Of a stretch of 64,000 bases of DNA, positions 1 to 8,163 are shown piece after piece. The position numbers and the translations under genes were made by a program. The notes under the pieces are model-generated. The model was given only the letters and a program-made list of their open reading frames with translations, made no database searches and had not been told where the DNA came from. This DNA comes from CAYGYG01 sp964354155. GTDB taxonomy: Bacteria; Hydrothermota; Tepidihabitantia; SM23-42; CAYGYG01. Positions within the stretch are counted from its first letter, which is position 1, and each line of letters opens with the position of its first letter. Where the stretch lies: NCBI GenBank assembly GCA_964354155.1, contig CAYGYG010000002.1:62001-126000 (forward strand), written 5' to 3'.

Positions 1-1245
1 GGCATCCAGAGGCTTTACACTTCCAGTTACGATGGCCATGTTCGCGAGTGGTACTATGAAGGCGGCAAATGGGTCATGACTTACTGCGGCGCCGGGCCGC
101 TTGACAAGATGTTGGGGTTGTGGATTGGAGACGGCCGAAACGACGGCGTGAATCGTGTCTATGCGGCACATTCAAAGGGTTTGATCTACGAATTCACTTA
201 TACAGCTGGTAGCTGGGTGATGGACACGGTTGATGCTACCATTGGATATGGTCTTGGGGGCTGCGTCGGTGCAGGACGCGACGATGATACGAATCGAGTT
301 TACGCCGCAGGATGGCCGAACCAACGTGAGTACACCTGGGACGGTGCTGGTTGGCGCCAGTTTGACCTGTCGAACCATGGTGGGGAACCGCGTACGTGCC
401 GCACCTTCATTGTGGCCGATGGCCGGAACGATGGTGCCCGGCGAGTATATGGTGCTTATCAGTCTCCTCGGTATGTCATCGAGCACAGCTGGGCAAATGG
501 GGCATACACAGAGGAGGTGCTTGCATCTTCTGGTCAAGTCATGAAGATTGTAGCGGGGCAAGCCAGAGGCGATGGATTGGCCCGGCTCTATGCATCTGTG
601 CGATTCGACCACGTTTACGAGTATACATATGAATCGAATGCGTGGCGGAGAATCGACGTCCATCCCGGGGCTGAAAGTCTGTCACGATACGGTCTGTACA
701 TTGGCAGTGCCCGTGCCGACGGTAAGCCAAGACTCTACTCAGCGGCGCAGAGGGGCGCAGCGGTCGAGCATTCCTGGACCGGGAGTTCTTGGTCTGATTC
801 AACCATTGATGCGGTGAGCGGGGCAACCGGTGATATTGCCGTTGGTGTTGGGAGAAACGACGGTATACCGCGCGTATATGTTTGTGGCTTCTGGGTGGTG
901 CCTACCGTTTTCGAGTTCACGAACACTGAATTCGTGGCAGTCAGCTCGAACACTGATCCCGGGCCGCCCAGGGGATTGGTTGTTAAGATTTTCCCGAATC
1001 CGTTTACTGCTGAAGTCGTTGTTAAATACATGGTTCCGAAAAGAGCCGGTGTCCAGGTGGCCATCTTCGATGCAAGTGGGGCAGAGGTCTACAAACTGGT
1101 CGATGAACTCCAGGATGCGGGAATGCACTCAGCGCGTTTCTCGGGATTCTCTGCGCGCGGGGCACCCCTCGCGCCCGGAGTCTATTTCTGCCGGGTGCAA
1201 TGTGGATCGTTGGTCAAGACGGTCAAGCTCGTGAAGCTTTACTAG
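1..1245 (+). CDS. Exported beta-propeller-like protein with C-terminal sorting domain (5' end missing)
   Basis: The reading frame is open from base 1, so the start and signal peptide lie outside the window. About 300 residues consist of a ~50-residue repeat of the form GRNDGxxRVYAA...xYEFTYxxGSW, an aromatic-rich propeller-like blade. The last ~85 residues are a sorting domain: a FPNPF motif, a VAIFDASG strand pair, then APGVYFCRV and a basic tail ending VKLVKLY. By analogy with type IX-like secretion signals, the protein is likely exported and retained at the cell surface. The ligand and role are unknown; no catalytic motif is visible. Confidence 0.75.
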   Translation, partial: GIQRLYTSSYDGHVREWYYEGGKWVMTYCGAGPLDKMLGLWIGDGRNDGVNRVYAAHSKGLIYEFTYTAGSWVMDTVDATIGYGLGGCVGAGRDDDTNRVYAAGWPNQREYTWDGAGWRQFDLSNHGGEPRTCRTFIVADGRNDGARRVYGAYQSPRYVIEHSWANGAYTEEVLASSGQVMKIVAGQARGDGLARLYASVRFDHVYEYTYESNAWRRIDVHPGAESLSRYGLYIGSARADGKPRLYSAAQRGAAVEHSWTGSSWSDSTIDAVSGATGDIAVGVGRNDGIPRVYVCGFWVVPTVFEFTNTEFVAVSSNTDPGPPRGLVVKIFPNPFTAEVVVKYMVPKRAGVQVAIFDASGAEVYKLVDELQDAGMHSARFSGFSARGAPLAPGVYFCRVQCGSLVKTVKLVKLY

Positions 1246-1286
1246 CACGGACGATCGATTGCCCGCTCCCAGAACTGAGCACACGC

Positions 1287-1315
1287 GGGGTCAGATCTTC
1301 AATCTTCAATTGAAA
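1287..1315 (+). repeat. GGGGTCAGATCTT dispersed repeat, copy A
   Basis: GGGGTCAGATCTTCAATCTT lies just after the first gene. It belongs to a family of intergenic words (GGGGTCA[A/G]-T-TT...) also seen near 4078, 5474, 15993, 16708 and 19983. No gene overlaps it. Confidence 0.55.
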
Positions 1316-1323
1316 GTGCGAAC

Positions 1324-1423
1324 GAAATCGAGCCCTTGCTTTTCATCCGGAGACATTGTATCAAGTACCTGAATTCATCATGGAGATAGGCGACAGCATG
1401 CGGTTTGGGCTGAAACATAACAG
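1324..1423 (+). repeat. 100-bp dispersed repeat, copy 1
   Basis: This stretch is about 80 percent identical by eye to 14315-14414, both starting GAAATCGAGCCCTTGC and ending TGAAA.AT.ACAG. One copy precedes the serine protease gene, the other the ParE-type toxin-antitoxin pair. A TTGCTT box and a weak TATCAA/TATTAT box 17 bp downstream are shared, so the repeat may carry promoter activity (inference). Confidence 0.7.
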
Positions 1424-1489
1424 ATGTGTTGTCCATTCGAGCGCGGAGTGACTGATCGTACCCGCAATCGCGAACACAAGGAGGGCAGA

Positions 1490-3004
1490 ATGACGGCAAG
1501 GATATTCTTGGAAAACCGGTTGGCCTATCGCACAGACCTAGTCCATGGATTACTGGGTATTTATTCAATTCTCTTTGTTCTACTTGTGGCATTTTCGTCC
1601 GCTCCGGCGCAGGAGAATCTAATCTTGGTTGTTAAGAAAGTCAAACCGGCCGCTGTGGTTATCTTGACGTATGATAATGCAGGGCGAATTCAACGTCAGG
1701 GGAGCGGGTTCTTCATCAATCAGAGAGGCTATTTCATCACCAGTCGGCACATGCTACAAGACGCAAGTCGCGCAGACGTGAAAACAGCAGAGGGGAAAGT
1801 GTACCCCATACAGAGAATCATAGCTGAAGATGAGGAATGGGATCTCATTATGGCGTCTACGCATGTTCCCTCAGATGCCTTGCACTACTTATCGGTTAGT
1901 GGGTCGGTTCCGGAGGTTGGCGAAAGGATAATGGTGGTTGGTTGTCCGATGGGACTCGAGCAAACAGTCAGTGATGGCATTGTCTCCGCGGTTCGTGAGA
2001 TTCCTGATTTAGGCAAGATGATCCAGATCACAGCACCCATATCGCCTGGGTCAAGCGGTGGTCCTGTTGTCAACATGAAGGCACAGGTTGTGGGCGTAGC
2101 AACTCTTCAGGCAATCGAGGGCCAAAATCTTAACTTTGCCGTTCCCAGCAGTAGGATATTAATGCTTCCACAAAGCACGGGTCAGACTTTCGCCGAATGG
2201 GTAGCGGCCAGGGAGGAAAAGAATGTGGCCATGGCCGAGAGCCTTTACATGCTGGGTCTCGTGGCAACGATCAAAAGTCGGGAGGAAGCCATTGCTTATT
2301 ATCAAGCGGCTATCAGGTTGAACCCCGGACACGTTAGGGTATACCGTCAGATTGGCGACTGCTATTTCGACCTGAAGCGCTATAAGGATGCAATAGAAGC
2401 TTATCAGCGGGTTATCACACTCTATGAGGAGAGAAAAGTCCATGACCCACACTACACAATTCTATGGGCCGAGAGCGATCATAAGAGCCATGCATATTTT
2501 TTTATGGGATGGAGCTACCAGAATCTTGGCCGCCTTGCTGAAGCCGCACACGCGTACAAACAGACAATTCGTGTCCTGCCTAACTGGAAGACCCCCTACG
2601 AACGACTGAGTGGCTGCTACTTGTTTGACAAGCGCTACGAAAAGGCAATAAATGTATTGAAGCAAGCAATCGAATTCTTCAAAGCTGATGCTGATACTTT
2701 AGGTATTGCCAATCTGCACTACAAACTTGCCATAACTTATGGCTTCGTCGCTTATCGCGAAGACATTGCTGATTATTGTACTAAGAAGATAGAAGAGCTC
2801 CAACAGGTAGCATATCTATGCAAGGAGATCATCGGCAGATCTCCTGATAATCGGGAGGCACACTTACTGCTCGGCGAAGTGTATTCAGAGATGGACGAGA
2901 TACCGTCCGCATTACAGGAGTGGGGCATTCTCAAAGAACTTGGGGACTCTAAGTCTGCCGATTACTTGCTTTCATTGATCAACTTACAGAAAGGATTGAA
3001 GTGA
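1490..3004 (+). CDS. Trypsin-like serine protease fused to TPR repeats
   Basis: A 504-residue exported protein. The ATG at 1490 follows AAGGAGGG with normal spacing, so the longer upstream frame is not used. A long signal segment ends near APAQ (residues ~41-44). Residues ~50-235 form a chymotrypsin-fold (DegP/HtrA-type) protease with intact triad: H87 in TSRHML, D118 in EWDLIM and S189 in GSSGG. The C-terminal ~270 residues are TPR repeats (EAIAYYQAAIRLNPGHVRVY, DAIEAYQRVITLYEE and others) in place of the usual PDZ domains. Probably a periplasmic or surface protease whose TPRs bind partners. There is no sorting domain. Substrates are unknown. Confidence 0.85.
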   Translation: MTARIFLENRLAYRTDLVHGLLGIYSILFVLLVAFSSAPAQENLILVVKKVKPAAVVILTYDNAGRIQRQGSGFFINQRGYFITSRHMLQDASRADVKTAEGKVYPIQRIIAEDEEWDLIMASTHVPSDALHYLSVSGSVPEVGERIMVVGCPMGLEQTVSDGIVSAVREIPDLGKMIQITAPISPGSSGGPVVNMKAQVVGVATLQAIEGQNLNFAVPSSRILMLPQSTGQTFAEWVAAREEKNVAMAESLYMLGLVATIKSREEAIAYYQAAIRLNPGHVRVYRQIGDCYFDLKRYKDAIEAYQRVITLYEERKVHDPHYTILWAESDHKSHAYFFMGWSYQNLGRLAEAAHAYKQTIRVLPNWKTPYERLSGCYLFDKRYEKAINVLKQAIEFFKADADTLGIANLHYKLAITYGFVAYREDIADYCTKKIEELQQVAYLCKEIIGRSPDNREAHLLLGEVYSEMDEIPSALQEWGILKELGDSKSADYLLSLINLQKGLK

Positions 3005-3162
3005 TCAGGGGTTACGGGCGAGCGGGAGAGAAGTTCAAACATGATCAAGGCATAGCTGGATTCTCGCTGCTGCTCGCCGTGTCAGGCCTACCCCTGCGAC
3101 AAGGAGATTTCTCTGGAGTCCCTCGGCCTGCCGGGGGGATAGGTAACAGGAGTCTGTAGACT

Positions 3163-3915
3163 ATGCAGAACGATGAGCGCTTGGCACGAATGCTCGGGAC
3201 ATGTCACAGATTGTGGGACTATACTGACGGCTTCTGTGGTAGGCTCAAGTTTGCCCTGCCGCAGTCCTTGCGGCAATTCAAGCACTACCATGGAAAGCTT
3301 CTATATAACCACATTGCCGAGTACGTTGCGCTGGCGGACGGTAGAGTGGATGAGCACAAGAAAGCAGAACTCCGTTCGCTTGTCAATGACAGATTAACCA
3401 AACAAGATCTCGAGATAAGCTTCACTCTTGACGCTGTAAGCATCGTTTTCTACCATTCGGTTTTCGAGGCCTTCGTATATGATCTTATTAAATTTAGCGC
3501 CGAGCTGGTTCCATGTGATTGGTGGCCACGACTCTCTGAGAAGAAGATACCCCTAAGGAACTATACTGCAGAGGAACTTAAACAGATTTTCGAGCAACTA
3601 CTGAAGGGCTTCCTCGAAAGTGTGAACAGAAAACCACTGGCCACGAAGTGCAGATACCTTATTGAGATATGTAACCCAGGGAGTGAGTACGTTTACTCGA
3701 AGCGTGGCTACAAATACAGTGAGAAAATACTCAAAACAATTGATACACTAGGGCAAGACATTGTACATGGCCTGAAGATAGACATGGCGATTCCTGGCGT
3801 CGATCGGAAGATCGACTACCTAAAGATGACTGCCGATTACCTGCTGCAAATGTTGATGTGGAAGCACAAAATTGCTTTTAATCTGATGGCCTATATACAC
3901 GCTGCCATGAGATGA
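3163..3915 (+). CDS. Hypothetical protein, possibly HEPN-like
   Basis: A 250-residue, mostly helical, soluble protein with no signal peptide. ATG at 3163 lies 9 bases after CAGGAG. I do not recognise the family with certainty. The segment TLGQDIVHGLKI near residue 200 resembles the RNxIVHG catalytic motif of RiboL-PSP HEPN domains, but the arginine is replaced, so it may be a degenerate member. It sits beside an IS256-type transposase scrap and another HEPN-like gene at 4616, which suggests an acquired defence or stress island. The 160 bases upstream hold no clear promoter. Confidence 0.6.
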   Translation: MQNDERLARMLGTCHRLWDYTDGFCGRLKFALPQSLRQFKHYHGKLLYNHIAEYVALADGRVDEHKKAELRSLVNDRLTKQDLEISFTLDAVSIVFYHSVFEAFVYDLIKFSAELVPCDWWPRLSEKKIPLRNYTAEELKQIFEQLLKGFLESVNRKPLATKCRYLIEICNPGSEYVYSKRGYKYSEKILKTIDTLGQDIVHGLKIDMAIPGVDRKIDYLKMTADYLLQMLMWKHKIAFNLMAYIHAAMR

Positions 3916-4077
3916 CGTAATGGATATGTCTACCTGCCTCGTCAAATCCCTCGGCCGCCGCGGCCACCAATCTTTCCCAAATTCGTCATCGCCACGATCT
4001 TGATGCCCTGGCGGCGAAGCCGATAGGCGTGTTGGATCTTCAATTGTAGTGGGGTTTACGACACAAGCAAGGGCCGC

Positions 4078-4225
4078 CTGGGGTCAAATTCTCTCTCGAA
4101 AACTCGAGACCTTCGGCCTCTGAAGGGGGGACCTACGGCTCTACATGCTACATCGCAGGGACACGGACCGGGGACGTAGATGCTGAAAGCAACTTGCCTT
4201 GCCCAAGTAGGATGGGGCACTGGTG
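4078..4225. repeat. ~130-bp dispersed repeat, copy B
   Basis: Starts CCTGGGGTCAAATTCTC and includes GGGACCTACGGCTCTACAT and CTTGCCTTGCCCA before GGGCACTGGTG. The same order of words recurs at 5474-5587, and a shorter version at 19983-20030. It is non-coding; both copies lie in the flanks of the HEPN-like gene at 4616. Confidence 0.65.
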
Positions 4226-4405
4226 AAGCGGTGGCGTAATGGCGCGATGGCGGAACGCTGGGCGGCGCTGGGGCTGATGGCAGCCGATCTCTACGAGACA
4301 CAGTCGTGGAAACGCTTCCGTCGGATCAAAGACTACCGGTCCATCCCGGTCCTACTTGCTGGCCCGCCGCAGAAAACAGCTCTTGACCAGAGCGTGGTTG
4401 CGTAG
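4223..4405 (+). pseudogene. IS256 (Mutator) family transposase C-terminal remnant
   Basis: The 60-residue frame reads RWRNGAMAERWAALGL and then FRRIKDYRSIPVLLAG, which fits the conserved C-terminal RW...(A)EK.FRRIKGYR.(L/M)P.L segment of IS256/Mutator transposases. The rest of the enzyme, including the DDE core, is absent and no terminal inverted repeats are evident. This is a dead fragment marking past IS activity between the two HEPN-like genes. The remaining bases of 3916-4615 hold repeat copy B and no recognisable gene. Confidence 0.6.
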
Positions 4406-4615
4406 TATCTTATGCTAGGCCGCAGGCCCCAGTGGGGTTCGCTGATGAATTTCAACAATGGACGGGACAATCCCTACGGTCATGGAGAAGGTAATGAAAC
4501 TAGGCAAAAGGTAGGGGCGAGCGGGCGGAAATCAGAAGGTGTAAAATGTGCAAGCCTGATCCACTGACGGTCCTAACACCAGAAGATAGTGATTTGGACT
4601 TTAAGGAGGTAACCA

Positions 4616-5413
4616 ATGACGGAGGAAGGCACCCGGAGAAGCCATGAGCTGTTTTGTCCAAGTGACTTCAATCTGGGGAAGTTGCAGGAGTTCCCGATTA
4701 CGAAGATACTTGAGGCGGAAAACAAGGAACTAGCGAGATTGATTGTCACTCTGTGCCTCATCTATAATGACTTCAAAGACCTATTCTTGCTAGACGGGCA
4801 TTTGGAGCAACGCGCGAAATCGATCGACAAAGACGACTCATTGAGGGCAAAGGCTCAGAGTGGGCAGATAAGTGGTATGCGCGAGCACATTCGGAGGATA
4901 CTGATCGCAGGCATGCTCGAACTCCTGCAGACCCTCAGTGAAAACAGGGAAGTCATCGACAGCGGGGATTTCAGGAGGCTTGTCAAGATGGTCAAGAAGA
5001 TTCATACCGACTTCGACGACGATTGGGGACCTCTAATGGCGCTAGCTCTTGAGACGTGCAAGCCAGGCGCAGGCCATGCATTTACAAACGCTCTGGTAAA
5101 AATCCGCAACAACGGGGCCTACCACTATAAGCAGACAAAGAGTCTGTTTGACGGTCTCGAGGACTACTGCAAGACGCGCGAAGACCGGGGATATGTATCT
5201 GAGGGTAACACGTTGGAGAAAACGCGGTTCTACTTTGCGGATGCAGCTATCCAGTGCTATCATCAGAGAGTGGTAGGAAAGGGCGAGTACCGCGGTGATT
5301 TTCCCAGCGATCTTGACAAGTATATCAAGAAGGTCAACAATGTCTTGTATTTTGTGACGTTAGTCTATTTGACAGGTTTTCTAAGGGTTGATCTGAAGAC
5401 CATCCAGATATAG
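4616..5413 (+). CDS. HEPN-like hypothetical protein
   Basis: A 265-residue helical, soluble protein with ATG at 4616, four bases after TAAGGAGGT (strong ribosome site). Residues ~158-167 read VKIRNNGAYHY, matching the RNx3-4H signature of HEPN domains (many are RNases in toxin-antitoxin, abortive infection or CRISPR accessory proteins). Charged helices precede the motif as expected. No DNA-binding or nucleotidyltransferase partner is adjacent. Flanked on both sides by the ~130-bp repeat, so it may have moved with it (inference). Function is not established. Confidence 0.6.
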   Translation: MTEEGTRRSHELFCPSDFNLGKLQEFPITKILEAENKELARLIVTLCLIYNDFKDLFLLDGHLEQRAKSIDKDDSLRAKAQSGQISGMREHIRRILIAGMLELLQTLSENREVIDSGDFRRLVKMVKKIHTDFDDDWGPLMALALETCKPGAGHAFTNALVKIRNNGAYHYKQTKSLFDGLEDYCKTREDRGYVSEGNTLEKTRFYFADAAIQCYHQRVVGKGEYRGDFPSDLDKYIKKVNNVLYFVTLVYLTGFLRVDLKTIQI

Positions 5414-5473
5414 GAAGAGAACGCTGACTGCCGGGATGCGTGATCTGCAGTGGGGCCATGAACTGGTGAGCCC

Positions 5474-5587
5474 CTGGGGTCAAATTTCCGCAAGGCGGGA
5501 CCTACGGCTCTACATTCTACATCAAGCGGATGGAGGACGCGGGCGCTGAGCGCGCCTTGCCTTGCCCAGGCAGGGTGGGGGCTGGTG
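5474..5587. repeat. ~130-bp dispersed repeat, copy C
   Basis: CCTGGGGTCAAATTTCCG, GGGACCTACGGCTCTACATT, then CTTGCCTTGCCCAGG and GGGGGCTGGTGG, in the same order as 4078-4225. With copy B it brackets the HEPN-like gene. Confidence 0.65.
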
Positions 5588-5783
5588 GGGTAGAGGTTGA
5601 AGCATGAGTTCGTGCAATTCGGCATCATTCGAGAGATTCGTTGACCGACGGCCCATCATCGTCATCAGATCGTCGGTACAATTATCGAATGGTCACCAGA
5701 GGTCGCGCCAGCTTTGAAGCCACAGCCGCGATTCGTTCCCTTGACTTTTCCGGGCGCCTGACTATCATTTCTCAACTCCCCCT

Positions 5784-5813
5784 CCGGGTCGCAGCCTTCG
5801 GGCTGCGGCCCGG
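5784..5813 (+). other. Strong 13-bp hairpin with TTCG tetraloop
   Basis: CCGGGTCGCAGCC - TTCG - GGCTGCGGCCCGG forms 13 pairs (one G-T wobble) around a UUCG-type loop. No T-run follows, so it is not a classical intrinsic terminator. It lies 70 bp upstream of the promoter of the LVIVD gene. The rest of 5414-5883 outside repeat C shows no gene. Confidence 0.6.
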
Positions 5814-5883
5814 GCGCGATTCCCTCCTCGCACCGAAGCCTGCCTGAATACGCCTGGCCACCACCTGCCGGATCAAGTATCCA

Positions 5884-5911
5884 TTGACACGAAACGATTC
5901 GAGCCTATACT
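5884..5911 (+). promoter_or_regulatory. Sigma70-like promoter for LVIVD protein
   Basis: TTGACA, 16-bp spacer, TATACT. The predicted start (~5918) leaves a short leader containing GGAGG at 5926-5930. Confidence 0.75.
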
Positions 5912-5935
5912 TAGCCATTCAGACTGGAGGTGCTC

Positions 5936-8146
5936 TTGAAGTTCGTGATGGGGTTTCTGATTCTGTTCGTCGGCCTTGGCTCCGCCTGGCCCGCCACGCC
6001 GGGGGCGCGGGAGCCGCATGACTATCCGGACTCGTTAAGGAGCCTGCCGCCTCGGATGCGGCCGTTTTTTGACCAGGAATACCGCCGCCAGGCCTTCAAC
6101 GCACCGCTTCAAGAGTCCCTCAACGTCCGTTGCGTGGGCCGCTGGCCCTGGGGACCGAGCTACGAGGTCACTGCCCAGAGAGATACGCTGTACCTTGCTT
6201 CAGGCAGCGGGGTCAGGATCGTCGACATCACCACGCCCACCAATCCCCGACACATCGGACAGGTATGTGCAAAAGGACTCGTCAGTCAGGTTGTAATTCG
6301 CGATTCGCTCCTTTACGTGGCAAGCCGAGGGCTTGAAATCTTCAACGTATCCAATCCGGCGAGTCCGGTGAAGCGCTCCTGGCTTGACATCCCGGTGAGT
6401 GATTTTGGGCTGAAGGACAGCTTTGCGGCTTGTATTGCCGACAGTTTGAGGATCATCAAGATCAAAGACCCGGGCAATCCGATCAGGGTCGGTGCTTCAG
6501 CCGACAGCGGCTATGCGATTTCCGTTACCAATAACTACGCCTACATCGGGAGCCGATGGGAACTGGCGATCATCAACATCACGAATCCTCAGAACCCGCG
6601 AAGGGCCGGGTCACGAGGAGCATATGTCCATTCGCTGTGGGTGCAGGGCAACCATTGTTATACGACAACTGGGAACCAGGGGTTCACGATCTTCAATATC
6701 CGGGACAGCTCAAATATCTGGGAGGAAGGACGAATAGGCACGCTCTGGAGCTACGATGTCTATGTGATAGGAAATTTTGCATATACTCCGAACTTCGCGG
6801 TAGTGGACATCTCTGACTCCAGCAGCCCGACAATCGTCGGCAGTGTCAATATGCCGTGCGGACCGTTTGGCGTGTGGGTCAAGAGCCCATTTACTTACGG
6901 GTTTGTTGCTGACAACTACGAGGGGCTCCAGGCGGTGAACATCAATGACCCGACACAGCCGAGAATAGATACGGCTGCTTTTGGTGCGGACGCGGCGCGC
7001 GATGTCTTTGTGCAAGGCAACCGAGCATACATAGCTGATGACCATAGCGGGATGAAAGTCTTGGATATCTCGAATATCGCCGCGCCATTTGAAATAGGTT
7101 CATATGACACTATTGGGCCAAGGCCGAGCCCTTTTGAAGCTTTGTGGGTTAGAGACACAGTAGGTTACTTGGGAACCGATGTCAATTTCAATCCGCCAAG
7201 GCAATTCGTCGCAGTCAATGTAAGTACTCCATCAAGTATCCGACGATTGGGTAGTTGTGAGATTCCAAACAACATTGAATGTGCTGATATGTTCTTGAAA
7301 AATGGGGATTCAATCTTGTATTCAGCTAACCAATCGTATCTCTTCGGGTTCAGAGTCAATAACCCCACGGCGCCCGCTTTAGTCTGTTCGCTCCGACTTG
7401 GCGCAGACGAAGCCTACGGCGTGTTCGCAAAGGATTCATTTGCATATGTGGAAGGCACCACAGGGGGACTCAAGATAGTCAATATTGGCAGACCGTCGAA
7501 TCCGACAATTGTTGGTCGCTGTTCCACTCACTATGGCTTGGCAGTCTATGTGAGAGATACAGTAGGTTACGTAGGAGGTGGGACATTAGGCTTGGTGATT
7601 GTCAATGTGGCCAATGCAAGTGCATCTTTTGAAATAAGCCGCTTCCCGACTCGGCACTGGGCGGTTGATGTTTGGGTGAAAGACTCTCTGGCTTTCGTGG
7701 ATGCAAGAGCGTTTGTTCAGATCGTCAATGTCAAAGACCCGCGAAATCCTTTTGAAACCGGCTACTACCAGTTCTACTCCCCTTCTCGACGACTGTTCCA
7801 TGACGGCAATTACGTTTATACGGCAAACTACGAGGGCGGTGTGTATGTTCTCGAGCAGTTCACTACTGCCATCAGTGAGAATCCGGGCCAAGAGAGGCTA
7901 ATCCATGAGGTTACTGTAACTCCTAACCCGGTCAGAGGAAAGCTTATGCTGCAACTTGGCCTCGCGACGATCCATTCGTGCTTCAGGATCTTCGACATCG
8001 GAGGGAGGGAGGTGATCGGTAAGAAGCGCCTGAACCCAACACCCATAAGTGCGGAGATTGATGTGGGTGGCTTGAAAGCAGGGGTCTACTTCATCATTCT
8101 GGAAGACAGAATGAGAAGAAAGGTCGTGAAAATAGTCAAAATATAA
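5936..8146 (+). CDS. LVIVD beta-propeller exported protein with sorting domain
   Basis: A TTG start at 5936 is preferred because it lies five bases after GGAGG and begins a typical signal peptide (KFVMGFLILFVGLGSAWPA); a GTG six bases earlier overlaps the ribosome site. About 600 residues are LVIVD repeats (e.g. GVRIVDITTPTNPRHIGQV, GLEIFNVSNPASPVKRS), each a blade that tracks named quantities. The C-terminal ~75 residues are a sorting domain (VTPNPVRGK, FRIFDIGGR, KAGVYFII, basic VVKIVKI end). Likely a surface adhesion or scaffold protein. It shares its promoter with the large gene at 8164, 17 bases downstream. Confidence 0.8.
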   Translation: MKFVMGFLILFVGLGSAWPATPGAREPHDYPDSLRSLPPRMRPFFDQEYRRQAFNAPLQESLNVRCVGRWPWGPSYEVTAQRDTLYLASGSGVRIVDITTPTNPRHIGQVCAKGLVSQVVIRDSLLYVASRGLEIFNVSNPASPVKRSWLDIPVSDFGLKDSFAACIADSLRIIKIKDPGNPIRVGASADSGYAISVTNNYAYIGSRWELAIINITNPQNPRRAGSRGAYVHSLWVQGNHCYTTTGNQGFTIFNIRDSSNIWEEGRIGTLWSYDVYVIGNFAYTPNFAVVDISDSSSPTIVGSVNMPCGPFGVWVKSPFTYGFVADNYEGLQAVNINDPTQPRIDTAAFGADAARDVFVQGNRAYIADDHSGMKVLDISNIAAPFEIGSYDTIGPRPSPFEALWVRDTVGYLGTDVNFNPPRQFVAVNVSTPSSIRRLGSCEIPNNIECADMFLKNGDSILYSANQSYLFGFRVNNPTAPALVCSLRLGADEAYGVFAKDSFAYVEGTTGGLKIVNIGRPSNPTIVGRCSTHYGLAVYVRDTVGYVGGGTLGLVIVNVANASASFEISRFPTRHWAVDVWVKDSLAFVDARAFVQIVNVKDPRNPFETGYYQFYSPSRRLFHDGNYVYTANYEGGVYVLEQFTTAISENPGQERLIHEVTVTPNPVRGKLMLQLGLATIHSCFRIFDIGGREVIGKKRLNPTPISAEIDVGGLKAGVYFIILEDRMRRKVVKIVKI

Positions 8147-8163
8147 CCGTCAAGGAGGCGGAA

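Noticed and set aside
5641..5847. 68-codon plus-strand frame before the LVIVD gene
   Set aside because: It runs through the TTCG hairpin, has no ribosome site and no similarity that I recognise.
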